Assembly: GCF_004769235.1 (NCBI RefSeq)
Contig: NZ_RQFG01000005.1
Span: 1,426,001 to 1,490,000, forward strand
Length of the DNA: 64,000 bases
Origin: Leptospira kanakyensis
GTDB taxonomy: Bacteria; Spirochaetota; Leptospiria; Leptospirales; Leptospiraceae
Direction: 5' to 3'
The position numbers were made by a program, and so were the translations under genes. The notes under the pieces were generated by a model that worked only from the letters and a program-made list of their open reading frames with translations, did not search any database and was not told the origin of the DNA. Below, in pieces: positions 46,591 to 55,205 of the stretch (the stretch's first letter is position 1; every line of letters begins with the position of its first letter).

Positions 46591-48960
46591 CTAGTTCGGT
46601 GTAAAAGAAAGACCAATAAATGTGATATCATCCGATTGTTCTCGGTTCCCACGAAAATTTGTCATTTTGGATTCGAGTAGGGGAGGGATTTCCTTTACGG
46701 TTTTTTGTGCGTTGAAATGCAAAAATTCAATTAATGTTTCTTCACCAAAAATTTCATCTCTTTCACTGAAGGCTTCAGTGATTCCATCCGAATAAAGGAA
46801 AAGTTTGGTTCCAGGCAGTAATTTTAATTCTTGGGCGTGGTAATCCGTTTCTAGAATTCCAAGTACTCGTTGTGTTTTCGAATGTAGTTTGATTTGTCCA
46901 TCGGCCCGCATCTCAATGAGCGAAAGATGACCTGCATTGACGTACTTAAAAATATTTTCTTTGGAATCAAAAATCCCACCGAGGAGAGTCATAAACTCGT
47001 TTCCTTTATATCTTGCACGGAAAAACGAATTGATTTCACGAAACAATCCTTCGAGTGAAGTTCCATTTCGTAATTGTTCTCTCACAATTCCTTTGATGGC
47101 ACTGACTAAAAATCCGGTTCCCAGTCCATGTCCAGCAACATCACCTAACAAAACAATCATCTTGGTTTGGGAAATAGGAATGATGTCTAAATAATCTCCA
47201 GAAATTCCCACGGCCGGTTTAGAAATATATCCGTAATCAATTCCTTTGACTTCACTGGGTAAAATGAGCCGTAGTGTGTTGTCGACAATGGATGCTGTTT
47301 GGATGTCCCTTACAATTTTTCTTTTTTGAATTTCATCTTCTAACAAACTATAGTTTTCGAGTAACATCCCCGAAATTTTCACCACTTCATTGATAAATTT
47401 TAATTCTCCAATGGAGAAATATTTTTTATCTAACTTCTCTCCAATGAGAATCATTGCTTGGATATTTTTTTTGTTCGAAGAAGAATCATAAGCTGGGAAT
47501 GCCAATTGGACATTGAGTCCTTTTAGAAAATTATATAAAGTTTCGCGTAAACCAATTCCATATTCAAGATGGGAAGTTACCGTCACACGATCAGTACTTG
47601 TAAAATAATTCCAAATTTCTGATTGGGGTGAGATACGAACAAAGTCGATATTTTTTAGGTCGGTACTCGCGAATTGATCTCCTGGAATTAAGATGATGAT
47701 ATTGGAAACATTTACCGTGTCTTTTACCGTTCGGTTGATGGTTAGAATCGTTTTTCGCATCGAAAGTGGAGATGATAGAAGGGCAGTGATTTTATTAATT
47801 CCTTCACTTAATTTTGGATTTTGTTCGAAGAACCAATAATCGAATAATTCTTTGACCCTTAGTTTGAGAGGGATGAGATAAGCAGTGACTAAAAAAAGAT
47901 AAATCAGGTTAAATACCCAACGATCTTTTAAATAACGAATGGGTAGAATAAAATCTAAAACAAAAATAGTGCCGATATAGGTTCCTAAAATAATTAAAAC
48001 CAAAATGAGAGTGACAATACTCGGTGTAAAAATCACCAATGAAGGAACAAATGTATAACGGTAAGTTCCATAAAAGAAAGAAAGTATAAATAAAAAATAT
48101 GTTATGATGATAAAGGATCTGTTGATAAAAAACCAAGGGTATCTGTCGAAAAAGAGAGTGCTAATCGGAAGTGATACATAAAGGAAAATGGAGAAAACAA
48201 GTATGATCCGTTTGAGTAAAGCTTCTTCTCGTGGTTTTGATTTTACGATTTCAAAAATATTGGCAAAAATGTTAATCGAACCAAATAAGATGGTAATGGC
48301 ATGAGCAACTAAGACGATTCTGTCGATTAACAACATATCGGATTTTTCTTGTGAGGCAATCATTGCCATGATAAATGAAATGAGAACTTGTGGTAATAAC
48401 CATTTGGAGTTGATTTCTTTTCCCCGAAGTCTATAGATCAAATGATATTGGAGAAAACTTCCTAAATAGAGAGTTAGGATAAACAAAAAGATAGAATTTT
48501 TAAATGTGAGGACAAAAACATTAGAAAGAATGACAAGTCCAAAGTTGAGAAAAAAACCAAATATCAAAGCATCTCTTGTGGAATAATAAAAATATACTGC
48601 GATTGCTAAACTAAAAAAGGCCAAAAATAAATCTGAAAAAAAGACTCCGAGAACATCTGTTTTGCGAAGCGTTTTGAGTTTGAAATTTTCCTCATAAATG
48701 TTTCCGCTGTTGTCTTTGATATGTAAGGGATACGAATCAATATTCGTAAAATCTGTTATGGATTCAAATTTTTCCAGATCTTCTTGAACCACTGAGTTTC
48801 CCCAATGGGAACGGTTTCCTTCTCCTATATTGGCAATGAGTCCCGAAGGATAATGATAAAAAGGAAGTCTTTTGTTGTTATTTTGAAATCCAATAAAAGC
48901 AAAAAGTAGGATTAAAAAAAACAAAAGAGAAGAGAGTATGGTGATTGTTAGTTCTCTCAT
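46591..48960 (-). CDS. Membrane SpoIIE-type Ser/Thr phosphatase with GAF-like region
   Basis: 789 residues. Signal-anchor and short periplasmic domain (25-100), then seven or eight membrane helices to about 375, a GAF-like region (390-540), and a C-terminal SpoIIE/PP2C domain. All metal-binding Asp positions are kept: SGDY (D589), GDVAGHG (D607), YSDGITEA (D725) and QSDDIT. Expected to dephosphorylate a STAS-type anti-sigma antagonist. Starts inside the stop of its neighbour (ATGA), which encodes a degenerate version of the same phosphatase domain. Confidence 0.9.
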   Translation of the reverse strand: MRELTITILSSLLFFLILLFAFIGFQNNNKRLPFYHYPSGLIANIGEGNRSHWGNSVVQEDLEKFESITDFTNIDSYPLHIKDNSGNIYEENFKLKTLRKTDVLGVFFSDLFLAFFSLAIAVYFYYSTRDALIFGFFLNFGLVILSNVFVLTFKNSIFLFILTLYLGSFLQYHLIYRLRGKEINSKWLLPQVLISFIMAMIASQEKSDMLLIDRIVLVAHAITILFGSINIFANIFEIVKSKPREEALLKRIILVFSIFLYVSLPISTLFFDRYPWFFINRSFIIITYFLFILSFFYGTYRYTFVPSLVIFTPSIVTLILVLIILGTYIGTIFVLDFILPIRYLKDRWVFNLIYLFLVTAYLIPLKLRVKELFDYWFFEQNPKLSEGINKITALLSSPLSMRKTILTINRTVKDTVNVSNIIILIPGDQFASTDLKNIDFVRISPQSEIWNYFTSTDRVTVTSHLEYGIGLRETLYNFLKGLNVQLAFPAYDSSSNKKNIQAMILIGEKLDKKYFSIGELKFINEVVKISGMLLENYSLLEDEIQKRKIVRDIQTASIVDNTLRLILPSEVKGIDYGYISKPAVGISGDYLDIIPISQTKMIVLLGDVAGHGLGTGFLVSAIKGIVREQLRNGTSLEGLFREINSFFRARYKGNEFMTLLGGIFDSKENIFKYVNAGHLSLIEMRADGQIKLHSKTQRVLGILETDYHAQELKLLPGTKLFLYSDGITEAFSERDEIFGEETLIEFLHFNAQKTVKEIPPLLESKMTNFRGNREQSDDITFIGLSFTPN

Positions 48961-50225
48961 TTGATTTCGGGCTCTTCGTAACTAAATTTGAGCACAGGTT
49001 CGCCACGTTGTTGAATGATGATGGGGCCTTTATCCATATTGATCATGTTTTTCCATCCCATACTTGCAACAACTTCCTCGGAATTCCTTGTGATTCGGAA
49101 TTGTTTTCCTTCTTGCACTATATAGAGTTCTGAATGACCAATTTTTCCAATGATCATCTCGTAGTTTTCTTTCCAGTCTAACTTTTGGAAGGTGGATTGA
49201 ATTAGTGCTTTGATATCAGAAAAACCTTTTAGAATGCGAAGCCTGGATTGGGAATAAACAACTCCTAAAATATAGGAAAGAATGATTCCAATATGTTGGT
49301 AAGATTTTCCTGCATTTAAAATGACAAAAAACCAACTTCCATCTTCCACCTGAAAAAACTCGATTAGGTTTCTACTTGTTCTTTTGAATGCTGTAATTTT
49401 CCAACCAAGAAGTTCAGGAATGGTTCCTGTTTCCAAAAGATTTTGTACACGAACGGCATACTCAGCTTCCTTTTGGTATTTTTTATTTTCCGAAATATGG
49501 TAAGAGAGAATATGATTGTGAATGGTGAGTGCTGATTGACCTGCGAGTAGTGACAAACTATGTGTAGCTTCTGAATTTGGAATATTGGATACAGCAATAA
49601 ATCCAAATAATTTTTCACGAAAAATAAAAGGATAAATATAGTTTGCATGTAGTTCCATAAAGTCGTTATTTATGTTTTCATACGAATAGGTCTCTGCAAC
49701 AGAGGCACCGTTTCTTTTACTTAGTAAAAAAGATTGGAAACTTGTTTTTACCGTAATGTCTTTTGTGGGACTGAGTTTTTTTTGGCGACCTCGGAAGTAA
49801 GAGTGAAAAGCAAAGGTTCCATTCTGAGTGAGGACTCCCATTGTTCCCGAATGACTTCCCGTAATTTTTACCATATCCGGAAAAACGTTTTTAACCAGTG
49901 CATCAAAGTTAAATCGTTTGATGGCTTGCCGATAGGATTCTGCATCTTCTGTCAGATACTCTGATAAAAATCTGGTTCGAATATAACGAGTGAGTCTTTC
50001 GATTATGGGTAGGTATAAAATTAGAGCGAAGGCACTTGTTAGTAGTAAAGCAAGTTCCAAACGATAAGACATCTGTTCCGGAATCTGAGAAAGAATCAGA
50101 AAATAGGAAAGATAAACGAGTAAAATAAACAAAGTACGTGTGAATATATTGGTTACAGACAGTTTTAACTGATAACTTGAAGGTAAAAAATATTTTAGAG
50201 TACTTTTGAATTTGTTAGAATTCAT
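48957..50225 (-). CDS. Membrane protein with GAF-like domain and degenerate SpoIIE domain (pseudophosphatase)
   Basis: 422 residues. Two membrane helices (about 28-70), a GAF-like domain (105-255) and a C-terminal region (273-422) that aligns with SpoIIE phosphatases strand by strand but lacks the metal ligands: GGD reads LIE (287-289), GDVSGHG reads LNAGKSYQ (303-310), and the SDG of SDGITEAFS reads QRG in QQRGEPVLKFS. Likely a regulatory partner of the active phosphatase that follows it with a 4-base overlap. The upstream overlap is with argJ. Confidence 0.8.
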   Translation of the reverse strand: MNSNKFKSTLKYFLPSSYQLKLSVTNIFTRTLFILLVYLSYFLILSQIPEQMSYRLELALLLTSAFALILYLPIIERLTRYIRTRFLSEYLTEDAESYRQAIKRFNFDALVKNVFPDMVKITGSHSGTMGVLTQNGTFAFHSYFRGRQKKLSPTKDITVKTSFQSFLLSKRNGASVAETYSYENINNDFMELHANYIYPFIFREKLFGFIAVSNIPNSEATHSLSLLAGQSALTIHNHILSYHISENKKYQKEAEYAVRVQNLLETGTIPELLGWKITAFKRTSRNLIEFFQVEDGSWFFVILNAGKSYQHIGIILSYILGVVYSQSRLRILKGFSDIKALIQSTFQKLDWKENYEMIIGKIGHSELYIVQEGKQFRITRNSEEVVASMGWKNMINMDKGPIIIQQRGEPVLKFSYEEPEIK

Positions 50226-51376
50226 GTTGTATAGTAAGCGTTTTCCTGAATATACCCTTCGGTAAAATCACAACTCCAAAAAGTTTTTAGAAAGGATCCT
50301 GTATTTAAAATGACAGAGATTTTGATTTCTTCATTTGATTTTAGATATTCGGCTAACTTTGTTTTGGTGTCGTTGTCAGCTCCCTTAACAGAAATTCCAC
50401 CCAATTGAATTTCCAAAGAATCATAAGGAATGGGTTCATCAAATACCTTACCAATGGCCATTACAAATCTTCCCCAATTAGGATCCCCACCGTAAATAGC
50501 AGTTTTCACAAGAGGAGAATTAAGAATGGATTTTCCGATTTTTGTTACTTGTGAATCATCGCGTCCATGGGAAACAGTGAGTTCAATTAGTTTGGATGCA
50601 CCTTCTCCATCGCGGGCAATTAATTTAGAAAGGTCGGTTGCGATTTCTCTTAAGTGAGATTCAAAAACATCATCAGGGATGGTTCCAAGAACACCCGAAC
50701 ACATCAGAACCACGGTATCACTTGTGGATGTATCGGAATCAATGGTGACACAATTGTAGGTGACATCGACAACTCGTTTTAAAATTCCTTGTAGGTCACC
50801 TGATTCGGGTAAATAATCAGAAAGTATATAAGACAACATCGTTGCCATATTGGGTTCAATCATTCCTGCACCCTTAGCAATTCCAAACATCACCCCTTCA
50901 CCCGCTTGGTTTGTCATCGTCCGATAGGAGATTTTTTTACGAGTGTCGGTAGTCATAATGGCTTCTGCCACTTCTTCTAAATTTCCTAATTTTAAATCTG
51001 CTTTTGCCGTAGAACAAGCGTTAAGGATTTTTTCGATGGGAAGGGGAACACCAATCACTCCAGTGGAGGAAGGAAGAATGTCTTCAGCAGGGATTCCTAA
51101 AGATTTTCCAAGTTCCGTACAAATCGCATAAGAATTTTTGATTCCTTGTTCCCCCGTGGCAACATTGGAATTTTTAGAATTGATGACAATGGCTTGGAGG
51201 TAACCGTCTTTGATATGGTCACGGCCTACATAAATGGGAGCACCTGGAAAATTATTCCGAGTGAATACGGCGGCCGCCTTACATCGATTTTCCGAATAAA
51301 TGACTGCGAAATCTAAACTTGTGTCTTTGATCCCTATGTTTTTGCCGAAGGAATAAAATCCCAATGGAAACTTCAT
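50222..51376 (-). CDS. argJ: Bifunctional glutamate N-acetyltransferase/amino-acid acetyltransferase
   Basis: 384 residues. Ornithine acetyltransferase of the ArgJ family, with the self-cleavage nucleophile T179 in NMATML (residues 176-181) and GVIGVPLP. It recycles the acetyl group in arginine synthesis and, in the bifunctional form, also uses acetyl-CoA. No other arg gene is near. It overlaps the pseudophosphatase gene by 4 bases (ATGA), so biosynthesis and signalling genes are translated together. Confidence 0.95.
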   Translation of the reverse strand: MKFPLGFYSFGKNIGIKDTSLDFAVIYSENRCKAAAVFTRNNFPGAPIYVGRDHIKDGYLQAIVINSKNSNVATGEQGIKNSYAICTELGKSLGIPAEDILPSSTGVIGVPLPIEKILNACSTAKADLKLGNLEEVAEAIMTTDTRKKISYRTMTNQAGEGVMFGIAKGAGMIEPNMATMLSYILSDYLPESGDLQGILKRVVDVTYNCVTIDSDTSTSDTVVLMCSGVLGTIPDDVFESHLREIATDLSKLIARDGEGASKLIELTVSHGRDDSQVTKIGKSILNSPLVKTAIYGGDPNWGRFVMAIGKVFDEPIPYDSLEIQLGGISVKGADNDTKTKLAEYLKSNEEIKISVILNTGSFLKTFWSCDFTEGYIQENAYYTT

Positions 51377-51427
51377 AAATACCTACCGGATACCAATATT
51401 CTATCCGGGTACTTCCCTTACGAGAAT

Positions 51428-52792
51428 CTATTTTTTAGGAAATTCAAAGGCAAAAATGGAGCCACCTTTGGGGTTTGGGGAAACGGAAACTTCTCCAGAA
51501 TGCAGGCGAGCGATGTGTTTGACAATGGAAAGACCAAGTCCCGTTCCCCCCTCTTTTCTGGAACGATTGGTATCCACTCGGAAAAAACGTTCAAAGATCC
51601 TTTCTGCATCTTCCGCAGAAATTCCAATTCCATGGTCGATCACCTGGATTTGGTTATTATTTTCTGTCGACAAAGCCCTGACAATCACACTGGAACCTTC
51701 TGGGCTATAGGCTGAGGCGTTGGAAATTAAATTCACAAGTAGATCTTCTAGTAACAAACGATCGGCCTGCACTTTGAAGTCCGAGGGGATGTCCAAAACC
51801 AAATTCTGTTTTTTCTGAGAATAAATGACACCGAGAGAGTCCGATACATTCTTTACGAGATCCAAAAGCGAAAAGTCAGTCAGGTTTAAAACAGTTTTAT
51901 GGTTTTCAAGACGTGAGACCGTCAACATATCTTCTACAATCCGAATGAGTCTTTCCGTATTTCGCAGAATGGCATCTAAGAATTTCCTTTCATTCGAATC
52001 TTGTGGAAGTTTTAGTTTGTATTCCAAAGTCTCTGCGTACCCTTTAATCGATGTTATGGGAGTCTTTAATTCATGAGATGCATTTTGGAAAAATTGTTCG
52101 CGAATGAGTTGGTTTTGCCTGTCTTCAGTGATGTCTGACAACACACCAATGTACAACTGGATCATGGAATCGGATTTGATAGGATAAATTCGGGCTGTAT
52201 AAAAGTGAATTCCATCTTGAAATTCTGTTTTCCCTTCCACTCCATGATGGATTTTATCTTTAATGAAAGTGAGGAGTTCTTTATTTTTTATCGAAGGAAT
52301 ATAATCTTTAAACTGGGAATTTTTTTGGATCAATGTATCCGAAATATTACGATTTAAAAATAGAAATTTTTCATTTCGATCAATCGCAAAAACACCTTCC
52401 TTTAAGTTTTGTAATAAATAATTAAACTTTTCTTTTTCTACGGTTAAATCCAAAAATTGAACTTTGAGTCGTCTTGCCATTTCGTTAATGGAAGAGGTCA
52501 GTGTGGCAAGTTCTCGAATGTCAGGTGATGAAAGTTCAACTCCAAAATCACCCGCATTGATTTCTTTTGTTTTTTTCTCAACAGTGGCTAGCGGATCTGT
52601 GATTCGCATCGCAATGTTTGTAGAAATATAAAATGTACCGAAAATAGAAATTAAAACAAAACCAAATAGGATGAGCGGCCGTACTGCGGGCACAACTAGA
52701 TCGTAAATATAAAATACACCCAATGCTAGGGTCAACAAAACAAGTAAAAGACCCCAGTTGAGTAACAGTAATGTAGAAAAAAAACTACGCAT
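51428..52792 (-). CDS. PhoR-like sensor histidine kinase
   Basis: 454 residues. Two N-terminal membrane helices (8-30 and 36-58) with almost no periplasmic loop, HAMP (58-112), PAS (118-225), HisKA with phospho-H240 in NASHELKTPITSIKGY, and a HATPase domain with NLISNASAYSPEG, DHGIGI and GGTGLGLSI. PhoR/WalK-like order. The start overlaps the end of the response regulator gene by 8 bases. No phosphate transport gene is adjacent, so the stimulus is not assigned. Confidence 0.92.
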   Translation of the reverse strand: MRSFFSTLLLLNWGLLLVLLTLALGVFYIYDLVVPAVRPLILFGFVLISIFGTFYISTNIAMRITDPLATVEKKTKEINAGDFGVELSSPDIRELATLTSSINEMARRLKVQFLDLTVEKEKFNYLLQNLKEGVFAIDRNEKFLFLNRNISDTLIQKNSQFKDYIPSIKNKELLTFIKDKIHHGVEGKTEFQDGIHFYTARIYPIKSDSMIQLYIGVLSDITEDRQNQLIREQFFQNASHELKTPITSIKGYAETLEYKLKLPQDSNERKFLDAILRNTERLIRIVEDMLTVSRLENHKTVLNLTDFSLLDLVKNVSDSLGVIYSQKKQNLVLDIPSDFKVQADRLLLEDLLVNLISNASAYSPEGSSVIVRALSTENNNQIQVIDHGIGISAEDAERIFERFFRVDTNRSRKEGGTGLGLSIVKHIARLHSGEVSVSPNPKGGSIFAFEFPKK

Positions 52793-53459
52793 CTCGGAAT
52801 CGGTAACCGACCCCGCGAATGGTTTCTAATCTTTCTTTTTCGGAAAGTAATTTGTCGCGAAGGCGTTTGATATTTACATCTACGGTTCTATCCGTTACAA
52901 AAACATCTTTTCCCCAAATCCGATCCAGGAGTTTGTCCCGAGAAAAAGCCACTCCAGGATTTCCTGCAAACAGTTGTAAAAGTTTGAATTCGATTAATGT
53001 CAGATCAATTTCAGTTCCTTCGACAAACACTTTGTGTGCAGTTGGATTGATTTGGATTTTTCCGGTGGATATGGTTCCTTGAACTTCTTGGTTTGGATCT
53101 GTAGTTCTTCGCGTAACGGTTCTTACGCGAGCAACAAGTTCTCGAATATTAAATGGTTTGCGAATGTAGTCATCGGCACCAAGCTCTAGACCAAGTACTA
53201 CATCTGTTTCCCCAGTTTTTGCGGTTACCATTAAAATAGGAATGTGAGGGTATTTTTCTTTGATGCGTTTGCAAAGATCCATCCCACCGATTCCCGGTAA
53301 CATCAAATCTAAGATGATTCCTTCGGGGAGGTTTTTTTCTAAACGAGGGAGGACTTCCATCCCATTGTGACATACTTCAGTCTGAAATCCTTCTTCCTCT
53401 AAATGGAATTGGATCAGTCCTGCAATGTCTTCTTCGTCATCTACAATTAGTATTTTCAT
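52785..53459 (-). CDS. PhoB/OmpR-type response regulator
   Basis: 224 residues. Receiver with acidic D8-D9, phosphoacceptor D51 (LDLMLPG) and K in IRKPFN; winged-helix DNA-binding domain from about residue 125 with LTLIEFKLL and the recognition segment VTDRTVDVNIKRLRDKL. Partner of the downstream PhoR-like kinase by 8-base overlap. The 71 bases upstream hold an AT-rich candidate promoter region with no clear boxes. Confidence 0.93.
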   Translation of the reverse strand: MKILIVDDEEDIAGLIQFHLEEEGFQTEVCHNGMEVLPRLEKNLPEGIILDLMLPGIGGMDLCKRIKEKYPHIPILMVTAKTGETDVVLGLELGADDYIRKPFNIRELVARVRTVTRRTTDPNQEVQGTISTGKIQINPTAHKVFVEGTEIDLTLIEFKLLQLFAGNPGVAFSRDKLLDRIWGKDVFVTDRTVDVNIKRLRDKLLSEKERLETIRGVGYRFRDA

Positions 53460-53530
53460 GAATTATTCCAAAAGTAACAGGGATTCATTACAAACAGAAT
53501 ACAAAATGATTACAATGAAACGATATCTAT

Positions 53531-53956
53531 CTATTTCTCGAGCATTTGGTTGATGTCTCGGATGGCTTGGCGTTGTCTGAGTAACAAAAATCCAAGGAAT
53601 CCAAAAAATAACAAGAATGCAAGTACGTAGACCCAAAGTAGGGAACGAAGGCGGGCTTGTTCTTTTTCAATGGCTTGGATTTCTTCCAAGTGAGAGATGA
53701 GAAAATAAAAATGGTCTGCCTTCGGATAGGACTTTTTGATTTCTGTTCGGAGCTCCGAAACGAGCACTTTGGAATCCTCTTTGGAAAGGGACTCGATTAA
53801 CGGTAGAGATTTATCCAAATCCATTTTCAAAAATTCTTCCGCTGATGGCAACGCCTCGGCGGAAAGGGAGATGGCAAAACAAAGAATGGGGAGAACCAAT
53901 AGACCTTTCACGAATACTCTAGACCTCTTCAAATCCAAGTTTCTCTTTCCATTCAT
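53531..53956 (-). CDS. Small envelope protein of the ECF-sigma operon
   Basis: 141 residues. N-terminal hydrophobic segment resembling a signal peptide (GLLVLPILCFAISLSAEA), a periplasmic helical part (30-105), and a second membrane helix near 108-128 followed by a basic tail (RQRQAIRDINQMLEK). No family recognised. Start uncertain: ATG 53956 lies 38 bases inside the preceding gene; in-frame GTG 53911 just after that gene's stop would begin right at the signal. Last gene of the operon. Confidence 0.6.
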   Translation of the reverse strand: MNGKRNLDLKRSRVFVKGLLVLPILCFAISLSAEALPSAEEFLKMDLDKSLPLIESLSKEDSKVLVSELRTEIKKSYPKADHFYFLISHLEEIQAIEKEQARLRSLLWVYVLAFLLFFGFLGFLLLRQRQAIRDINQMLEK

Positions 53957-54278
53957 TCAGAAAAGGAATTCTTGTGTTGAGGAGTAAAAAGCCAAGTACA
54001 AGTGAGTAAAAACAGAAAAACAAACTGGAACTAATCAAAATCGGTAAAAGTAATCCTGTGTTCTCATGATAAAAAACGGAAAGAAACATTGTCACCATAG
54101 GGATAAGAAATAACAAAATAGAAAGCCCTACGGAGGAAAATAAAAACTTCAGTGGCAATATTTGTCCTAACACACGCAAACGGATGACAGGAGGTGCTTC
54201 CGAATGTTTTAAAAACGGATCAGGATGATGAAATGCGTCGGTGTTGCGAATGATTTTGGGATCAACTTTCGATTTCAT
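53919..54278 (-). CDS. Small membrane protein downstream of ECF sigma gene
   Basis: 119 residues. A soluble N-terminal 40 residues, two or three membrane helices (about 45-70 and 75-103) and a short basic C-terminus. It overlaps the sigma gene by 17 bases at its start. This position is where an anti-sigma factor usually lies, but no zinc-binding HxxxCxxC anti-sigma motif is visible. A membrane-bound regulator of the sigma factor is possible, as is an unrelated envelope protein. Confidence 0.6.
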   Translation of the reverse strand: MKSKVDPKIIRNTDAFHHPDPFLKHSEAPPVIRLRVLGQILPLKFLFSSVGLSILLFLIPMVTMFLSVFYHENTGLLLPILISSSLFFCFYSLVLGFLLLNTRIPFLNEWKEKLGFEEV

Positions 54279-54765
54279 GTGACCACCATTTTCTGATAAG
54301 ATCCTTCCCTCTGGAAATATGGCTTTTGATCGTACCCAGTTTTATATTTAAATCGGATGCAATTTCTTTGAGAGGTTTATTTTCAAAGTAATGTAATAAA
54401 ATCGGCATTTGGTATGATTTTGGTAATTTTGCAATGAGGGATCGCAAGTTGTGGCTTGTTTCTTCTTTGTCTAAAATATCTACTACACTAGGTTTTGAAT
54501 GATCGGCAACAGAACTGATATCTTCTTTCCAATCAGTAATGGGTAGTTTTTTCTTTTTAAAAACTTTTGTTAGGCGAAACCTTGCGATCTGAAACAACCA
54601 AGTGGAAAATTGTGATTCACCGCGAAATTGGCTGAGTGATTCGTAAGTTTTTAAAAAAACTTCTTGGGTGAAATCTTCTGCTTCTTCATCCGTGAGGAAG
54701 GCTTTTTTTGCCTGTGAAAATACCATACCTTGGTATCTTTTCATGAGCACTTCGAATTGGGACAC
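54262..54765 (-). CDS. ECF-type RNA polymerase sigma factor (start unresolved)
   Basis: 167 residues from GTG 54765. Sigma region 2 (RYQGMVFSQAKKAF, EEAEDFTQEVFLKTYESL, FSTWLFQIA) and region 4 (LPKSYQMPILLHYFENKPLKEIASDL, LGTIKSHISRG) are clear. In-frame codons upstream continue the fold as NEEDWNSVQSVLRGD, the usual first helix, yet no ATG, GTG or TTG occurs in frame back to the stop at 54910-54912. Candidates are a non-canonical ATT at 54879 with AGGAGG upstream, or ATC at 54816. The gene follows the membrane protein gene ending at 54831. Confidence 0.87.
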   Translation of the reverse strand: MSQFEVLMKRYQGMVFSQAKKAFLTDEEAEDFTQEVFLKTYESLSQFRGESQFSTWLFQIARFRLTKVFKKKKLPITDWKEDISSVADHSKPSVVDILDKEETSHNLRSLIAKLPKSYQMPILLHYFENKPLKEIASDLNIKLGTIKSHISRGKDLIRKWWSHEIES

Positions 54766-54830
54766 GTCTCCACGTAAGACAGATTGGACAGAATTCCAAT
54801 CCTCCTCATTACAGATCCGTTTTGTCGACT

Positions 54831-55205
54831 CTACCGACTCATTTTGTAAAAGGTCAAGAGACCGAGTCCAATTGCGAATGGGATTAACCCTCCTAACATC
54901 GCCATAGAACTACCTAAGACGAGTATAAATACAAACGATAAGGCAAAACCAGTGAATGTCAACAAAAGACCTAGGAAAAATGAATACAATCTGATGTCAA
55001 AACTCCAAGGTTTGTATTGCCCTGATTGGATCAGAGCCATCTTTTGTTTATGCCACCACTGAAACAAAAAAAACAAAAGTGTGGTACCAAAAATAATTCC
55101 TACATTGGGAACCAGATAAAGAACCAATCGATAAGGATCGGATCCTCCTGATTTTTGTATCTCTGTTAATAATGATAGGATGGTTTCATATTGTTCTTGC
55201 GTCAC
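54831..55205 (-). CDS. Small membrane protein upstream of ECF sigma gene
   Basis: 124 residues. A short soluble N-terminus, then a first helix (RLVLYLVPNVGIIFGTTLLFFLF) and two more near 75-115, with positively charged cytoplasmic loops (HKQKMALIQSGQYKPW). No recognised family. Overlaps the upstream PilZ-like gene by 4 bases and its stop is 66 bases before the sigma GTG, so it may be in the same transcription unit. A role in sigma control is only inferred from location. Confidence 0.65.
   Translation of the reverse strand: MTQEQYETILSLLTEIQKSGGSDPYRLVLYLVPNVGIIFGTTLLFFLFQWWHKQKMALIQSGQYKPWSFDIRLYSFFLGLLLTFTGFALSFVFILVLGSSMAMLGGLIPFAIGLGLLTFYKMSR

Noticed and set aside
51428..53459. phoB/phoR gene names for the two-component pair
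   Set aside because: Domain order matches, but no pst or phoU gene is adjacent, so phosphate control is not shown.
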